From Pyxicephalus adspersus (taxonomy: Eukaryota > Chordata > Amphibia > Anura > Pyxicephalidae), in the NCBI RefSeq assembly GCF_032062135.1, contig NC_092860.1, forward strand, positions 69,291,968 through 69,355,967: 64,000 bases of DNA, given 5' to 3'. Made by a program: the position numbers and the translations under genes. The stretch's first letter is position 1. Each line of letters starts with the position of its first letter. The notes below the pieces were generated by a model. That model saw nothing but the letters and a program-made list of their open reading frames with translations, was not told the DNA's origin and made no database searches. Below, piece after piece: positions 59,277 through 64,000 of the stretch.

Positions 59277-59817
59277 CTTCCCCAGTGGTCTAATTCTATC
59301 CAAATTTCCATGCAAAAAGTAGTACAACTTTTTGCATGGAAATTTATTTTTCATTGTAGGCTATACTTAGGTATAACTCACTGATATTTAAAAAATTTAA
59401 CAAATTGATTAATAAACTTTAAATAACTAAAATCTGTTAAAAAAAATAAAAATATTTAAATGTAAAATAACTGTACAGTAGCATATATAATATATATTAT
59501 ATGAATATTTCTTTGTATTGGACTCAATATAGCTATTTTGTATTAAATCCAATACAAAATTATTTGAGTTTCCCGCCGATCCTCCTGCCCATAGTGACGC
59601 ATGCACCAACGTCACCGGGAAACCCCGGAGATGGCCGGCTGGAGATTGGAGGGGGGGGAACGTGTCTCAAGGACCTGCGGGGACCAGTAGGACGCCAACG
59701 GAAAAAGGCAAGTGAATTTTTTTTTAGCTAAAAGCAACCCCGAGTGTGACTCGGAAATAGGCATTTTTTGCCTGGAAAATCCACACCAAGTCACCCTTGG
59801 GAATACCACTAGGGGGG
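59277..59817 (-). mobile_element. TTAA element (copy E)
   Basis: Flanked by TTAA at 59273-59276 and 59818-59821. Ends CTTCCCCAGTGG and ACCACTAGGGGGG. Close relative of copy A (TTTGCATGGAAATTTATTTT, TTGTATTGGACTCAATA, CACCGGGAAACCC, GAGTGTGACTCGG). No transposase. Confidence 0.8.
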
Positions 59818-59821
59818 TTAA

Positions 59822-60960
59822 GTAAAGAAATATTTTAGCTCCTGCATTAAAAAATAAATACAAAAAAATTGATGTATATACACAAAGCACTTTGTTTACA
59901 TACATCTCATGTACAACTCATCAATTAATAACCCCTGGTCATGGGAGTTATATTTTAGATCATTTTAGACACACTATACTCTACTATAGATATAGTGCTA
60001 TGAGTTAAACTAATTATTTTCATCTTTGCACTCCATTCTATTATGAAATAGAAAAACAGAGAGTAGACACTAGTTTCTCTTGTGTCAAGTTACTTCAACA
60101 CCTCACGTGGAAAAGTGAGTTCTAATGTAGGGAAGAAATGACACTAGGTTGTCAAAAAAGCATATAAAGGGAGTGTTTTTGTTGGCAAATTCAAGTTTGT
60201 ATTCACATATGTATCATAGGACAAATAGTGTAACAGTGAGCAAAGTAGCAAAACATAATAAAGAGATAGTACAGAACATAATAATTTAGTCAATTCCTGA
60301 TTACATCATCAGGATAGATTGTGACCAATATATGCTATACAGATGTAATTTCTAAATAGTGTGGCTGGTTATCATCACTAATGCTAATGTTGAGTAGGGG
60401 GTGAAATACCCGTGTAATGCCTCTTACCCCGATGGGTTTTGCCTTTCTGCTTCCTCAGGGGTAATGACAAGGGCAGTTACATTTCTATGCAAGCAGGTAA
60501 CTACGTAGTATACAGAAATAAAAATGGTAACACTTGTTCCACTAAGGTCAAACATTTGTATAGTATCAATAGAAACATATCTGTAACATTTAGGTTGGGT
60601 AAGTATATGATATAGAAAATCCAACGGATTGAAAAAATAAAATCATAAGTATAAGTAGCAGGATGTGTGGTGCATGGATATTTTCTATAATGTATTGCAG
60701 TTTGTATTGTAGAATGTGGATAAGTTTAAATGAATGCAATATATCAATAAGAACACTTGCATTAGCATTGTGGGTTTATTGTATATGGATAATCCAATGA
60801 ACGGGGGTCACTGTTTGGCTCGTGAAACAAGTGGACTTTTAATGAAGTGGAGTTAAAAAAGCAGGAGTTTGAAAACAAAAGGAGTTAAATCCTTATAGTA
60901 ACCACAAACTGTAAGTAAACATTTATAAATCCTTGTAAACAAGTTTGGTTCAGTGCACAG
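59822..60960. other. Unassigned, about 1.1 kb
   Basis: AT-rich, no coding frame above background and no match to other repeats of the window that I could see. The last part may be CR1 5' untranslated sequence. Confidence 0.35.
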
Positions 60961-62125
60961 TCTGTCACATTTATGCACAAATGGAGCAACGGCTCCTAGA
61001 TGAATACTGCTGTGACAGATGTGAGCAAGTCGCCTTTCTGGTATCTTGCAATTGAAGAGCTGGAGAAGCGCATTGCAACACTGAAATCACCGGATCACCT
61101 AGAGAGGGGTCTCCTGCTCACTAAGCAGGCAGTTATTTGCTTAGATGTGGAGGGTGGAGAGGTTAGTCAGGATGAACATGTAGTGAGTTAGGTTAATGTA
61201 ACTAGAGGGAGTTGTAGGGGCACCCAGAAAAGGAAGGCCAGCCCTGGGTTTGAGCACCCCAACATGTTTGCAAAGTTATGTGAAGATGTGCAGGTGGCAG
61301 ACTCGGTGGTGGCAACTCTAGATGTTACTGCTACCCCTAACAGCCGGGAGAGCAGCACATCTAGTAGTGGTGGGGAGGGAAACCCAGGAAGGAAAAGACA
61401 ATTGGTAGTCATAGGGGATTCTATCATCAGGAGGACTGATAGAATAGTTTGTTGCCCGGATCCCTTCAACCGAATGGTTTACTGTCTCCCTGGTGCCTGG
61501 GTTCGGCATGTGGTTGACCGAGTGGACAAAGTACTGGGAGGGGCTGGACAGGACCCAGCTGTCTTGATCCATGTTGGAACCAATGACAATATAGATGGAA
61601 GAGGGAGGATCCTTAAAAATCAGTTTAGGGAACCAGGTTTCAAGCTTATGAAAAGGACCTGCAAGGCTAAATTCTCTGGAATATTGCTTGTGCCATGCGC
61701 AACACAGGAAAGGCAGAGGGAGCTTATGCAGCTAAATGCATGGCTTAAGTCCTGGTGTAGAAGGGAAGGGTTTGGGTTCATAGAGCACTGGGCTGACTTT
61801 TCATTGGGGTACAACCTGTATGCCAGAGATGGGTTGCACCTAAATGAAAGGGGGTCTGCTGTGCTAGGGGAAAGATTTAGGGGGATGGTGGAGGAATATT
61901 TAAACTAGGACAGAGGGGGGCTAGGACAGTCAATAAAGGTGGCAGAAAGGTTAGTCAGGGGTCAGACACTAGTGGAGGGTGGATTGGGGATAGTTGGGGG
62001 GAGGATTATGGATAATTGTAGGGAGCTTCTCATGTTACAAACAAACATTAGATTGTGCAGTACTAGTTGTACTGCAAAACAAAATGACTTGGCAAACAAT
62101 GATTGTAAAAGCAGCAATGGTTTAA
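60961..62125 (+). mobile_element. CR1 LINE, 5' half
   Basis: Contains ORF1 (61000-61908) and the spacer to ORF2. Compared with the copy at 7780-8935 the spacer is collinear (cagtact...tgtactg, cttggcaaac, gcagcaa.ggtttA). It is interrupted at TTAA 62122-62125. Confidence 0.85.
61000..61908 (+). CDS. CR1 LINE ORF1 with SGNH esterase domain, one in-frame stop
   Basis: One frame runs from ATG 61000 to the stop after EEYLN at 61908, broken only by TAG at 61189-61191. The 214-codon part from 61264 holds an SGNH/GDSL-type esterase: LVVIGDSIIRRTD (catalytic Ser block), VLIHVGTNDN (block III) and DGLHLN (Asp-His block). CR1-group ORF1 proteins carry such an esterase, thought to help membrane or RNP handling during retrotransposition. 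The low damage suggests a young insertion. ORF2 follows but is interrupted by a TTAA-flanked element at 62126. Confidence 0.88.
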
Positions 62126-63366
62126 CCACCTGGGCGTTAAACCCGGCATAGTTCGGGGTAAAAACACTTGCAAAAAGTGTTAAACCTGAACTTTTCCCAG
62201 GTGGTTAAAAATATAAACAAACGTTGTATTGCAATCCGATTGACATACATTGTATGACAATCCGATTACAACTGTAAGAAAATACTTACCCGGTCCCCGC
62301 AGTTCCTCTGGACACGTCCTCTCTCTTCCTTCTTCTCCTGGCGAGTGCAGTGACGATCACTGGGGTTTCCCAGTGACGTCGCTGCATGTGTCGGTGCGAG
62401 AAATTCAAATCACTTTTTGTATTGAACTCAATACAAAAAAAGCTGTATTGAGTCCAATACAAAGAAATCTTTATATATTATATATAATTGTATTATATAC
62501 CGTATTTTTCGGCGTATAAGACGCTCCGGCCTATAAGACGCACCCAATTTTAAACGAGAAAAACCTAGAAAAAAAAGATACTGTACAGTTACATTACATT
62601 ATACACTATTTTTTTTAAAGATTTTTTTTTAAAGATTTATTTTTTTTATGTTTTATAAAAAAAAAAATTTATTATTAAATTTATAAAATTTTCGACATAT
62701 TTGGGTGAGTTATGCGGTAATTTATAAGTAATTATTGAGTAATTCGGTGATTTATAGCCTACAATCTAAAATAAATTTCCATGCAAAATATTTAACACTT
62801 TTTGCATGGAAGTACAGAAGTTCGGAAAGAATTAGAAACACCCGGCGTTTGCGTACGCGTCCCTCGGCGATTCCTGATTATGTCCGTGCATGCACCCATC
62901 GATTGGGGTTGTAGCAAGAAATTCAAATATTTTGTATTGGATTCAATACAAAGTCCTATATCCAATCCAATCCAAAATAATACAAAATATATTTATGTGG
63001 TTTTATCTATAGTTATGTGACGTTGGACTGTTTTAAAATTTACCACACTAGGGAGGTGTTTTAGAAAAATATATTACTACATAGTATACCGAAATATTGC
63101 ATTTACAGTATTTTTGATTTATTTATTGATTCTTGTTTAAGCCGATTTTTGTGTTTTTTATTTAATTTTATTAAAAGTAAATCTTTTTTTTTTTTTTACA
63201 TGACTGTGTGTTTCAAACTTTTTTTATATTCATGATATCTATTAGACCCTTGTTCGGACATATTTCTGTAAGTTACAGGTCTACAATTTAAAAAAAAAAA
63301 ATTTCATGAAAAACAGTGTACCGCTTTTGGTACAGAAATCTAGACATCAGTGTAACGCCCAGGTGG
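62126..63366. mobile_element. TTAA element (copy F) splitting the CR1
   Basis: 1,241 bases with perfect 11-bp inverted ends CCACCTGGGCG and CGCCCAGGTGG, and intact TTAA on both sides (62122-62125, 63367-63370). It is composite: it also holds a fragment of a mariner-like MITE (from about 62502) and segments shared with copies A and E (TTTGCATGGAA hairpin, TTGTATTGGATTCAATAC). No transposase. Removing it with one TTAA restores the CR1 sequence seen at about 8790. Confidence 0.88.
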
Positions 63367-64000
63367 TTAAAGAGCCTGTTCACCAATGCTAGAAGTCTAG
63401 CAAACAAGATAGGGGAGTTGGAAGCCTTAATGAGTGAGAATTATGACTTAGTTGGCATTGCTGAATTCTGGCTTTGTTCTTTGCATGACCGGGCTGTCAA
63501 TATTCCTGGGTATACTCTCTTTCAAAAAGACAGAGTCAAACGAAAGGGTGGTGGTGTCTGTCTGTATGTGAGAAGTGATCCTATGGGTGGAGTTGAATGT
63601 GTGGTTGAATAGCACACAATTAATGATTGGAGTCTATGGAAGAAATAGAAAATCAGCTACAGCTACAGATAGAAAAAGCAGCAAAAGGTGGAAGTGTTTT
63701 AATCATGGGAGATTTCAACTACCCTGACAATGACTGGAGTAAAGGGCACTACAGGAACAGCAAAAGGGAGGAAATTTTTGAATTTATTACAAGATAATTT
63801 TATGGTACAGTTTATAAAAGCCCCAACTAGAAACGATACTCTGCTGGACCTAGTTCTTTCTAACAATGCAGAGCTTATAACAAATGTGCAAATAAAAGAG
63901 AATCTTTTAGCAGTGACCATAATATGATTTCATTTAATGTAAGCTGTAAACAGGAAGCAAAAACAGGAAAGATAAAAACATTTATTTTATGAGAGCAAAT
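63367..64000 (+). mobile_element. CR1 LINE, endonuclease part, continues beyond window
   Basis: Plus-strand frames read NARSLANKIGELEALMSENY, KRKGGGVCLYVRSDP, VLIMGDFNYPDNDW and PTRNDTLLDLVLSNNAELI, the ordered motifs of a CR1 apurinic-type endonuclease (ORF2 start). Frameshifts near 63610 and 63785 break it. It runs off the right edge. Confidence 0.85.

Overview
The window is vertebrate genomic DNA, most likely from an anuran amphibian (frog). That rests on a multi-exon gene with GT-AG introns, very repeat-rich introns, and CR1 LINEs with an esterase ORF1, L1/Tx1-like LINEs and many short DNA transposons. The species cannot be fixed from the sequence alone.

One protein-coding gene is recognised with confidence: CACTIN, on the minus strand. 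Nine exons were mapped by splice sites, reading phase and protein similarity: 46413-46172, 44009-43574, 32682-32587, 26908-26763, 21518-21356, 21092-20978, 17509-17317, 16426-16304 and 11703-11420. All eight internal junctions join in phase and give about 599 codons. The exon coding the conserved C-terminal cactin domain is not in the window and must lie left of position 1, or be lost.

The most striking structure is a direct tandem duplication of about 7.97 kb. Unit 1 is 39094-47063 and unit 2 is 47077-55049. It copies the CACTIN promoter, exon 1, intron 1, exon 2 and part of intron 2. I found no difference between the copies apart from one poly-G tract (12 against 15 G). A 13-bp filler separates them. 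The second copy is followed by a G-rich minisatellite of about 2.2 kb (54836-57050), which carries two adjacent hAT-like MITEs inserted at the repeat motif ATCTAGGG. Beyond it is a possible plus-strand exon (57087-57242), which could belong to a divergent transcript using the same promoter region.

Layout: 1-11400 is transposon remnants (CR1, L1-like, TTAA-flanked elements, a large repeat here called family X, and a Harbinger-like MITE inside a CR1). 11420-46413 is CACTIN, with introns holding more repeats, including tRNA-derived SINE, palindromic 'foldback' elements, mariner-like MITE and L1-like LINE. 39094-55049 is the duplication. 54836-57050 is the minisatellite. 57243-64000 holds a mariner-like MITE, a SINE, TTAA elements and a fairly young CR1 whose ORF1 has a single in-frame stop and which is split by a TTAA-flanked insertion.

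Family labels X, Y, Z, 'TTAA element' and 'foldback' are local names used only here; no repeat database was consulted. The prominent minus-strand proline-rich reading frames in the minisatellite are not considered genes.
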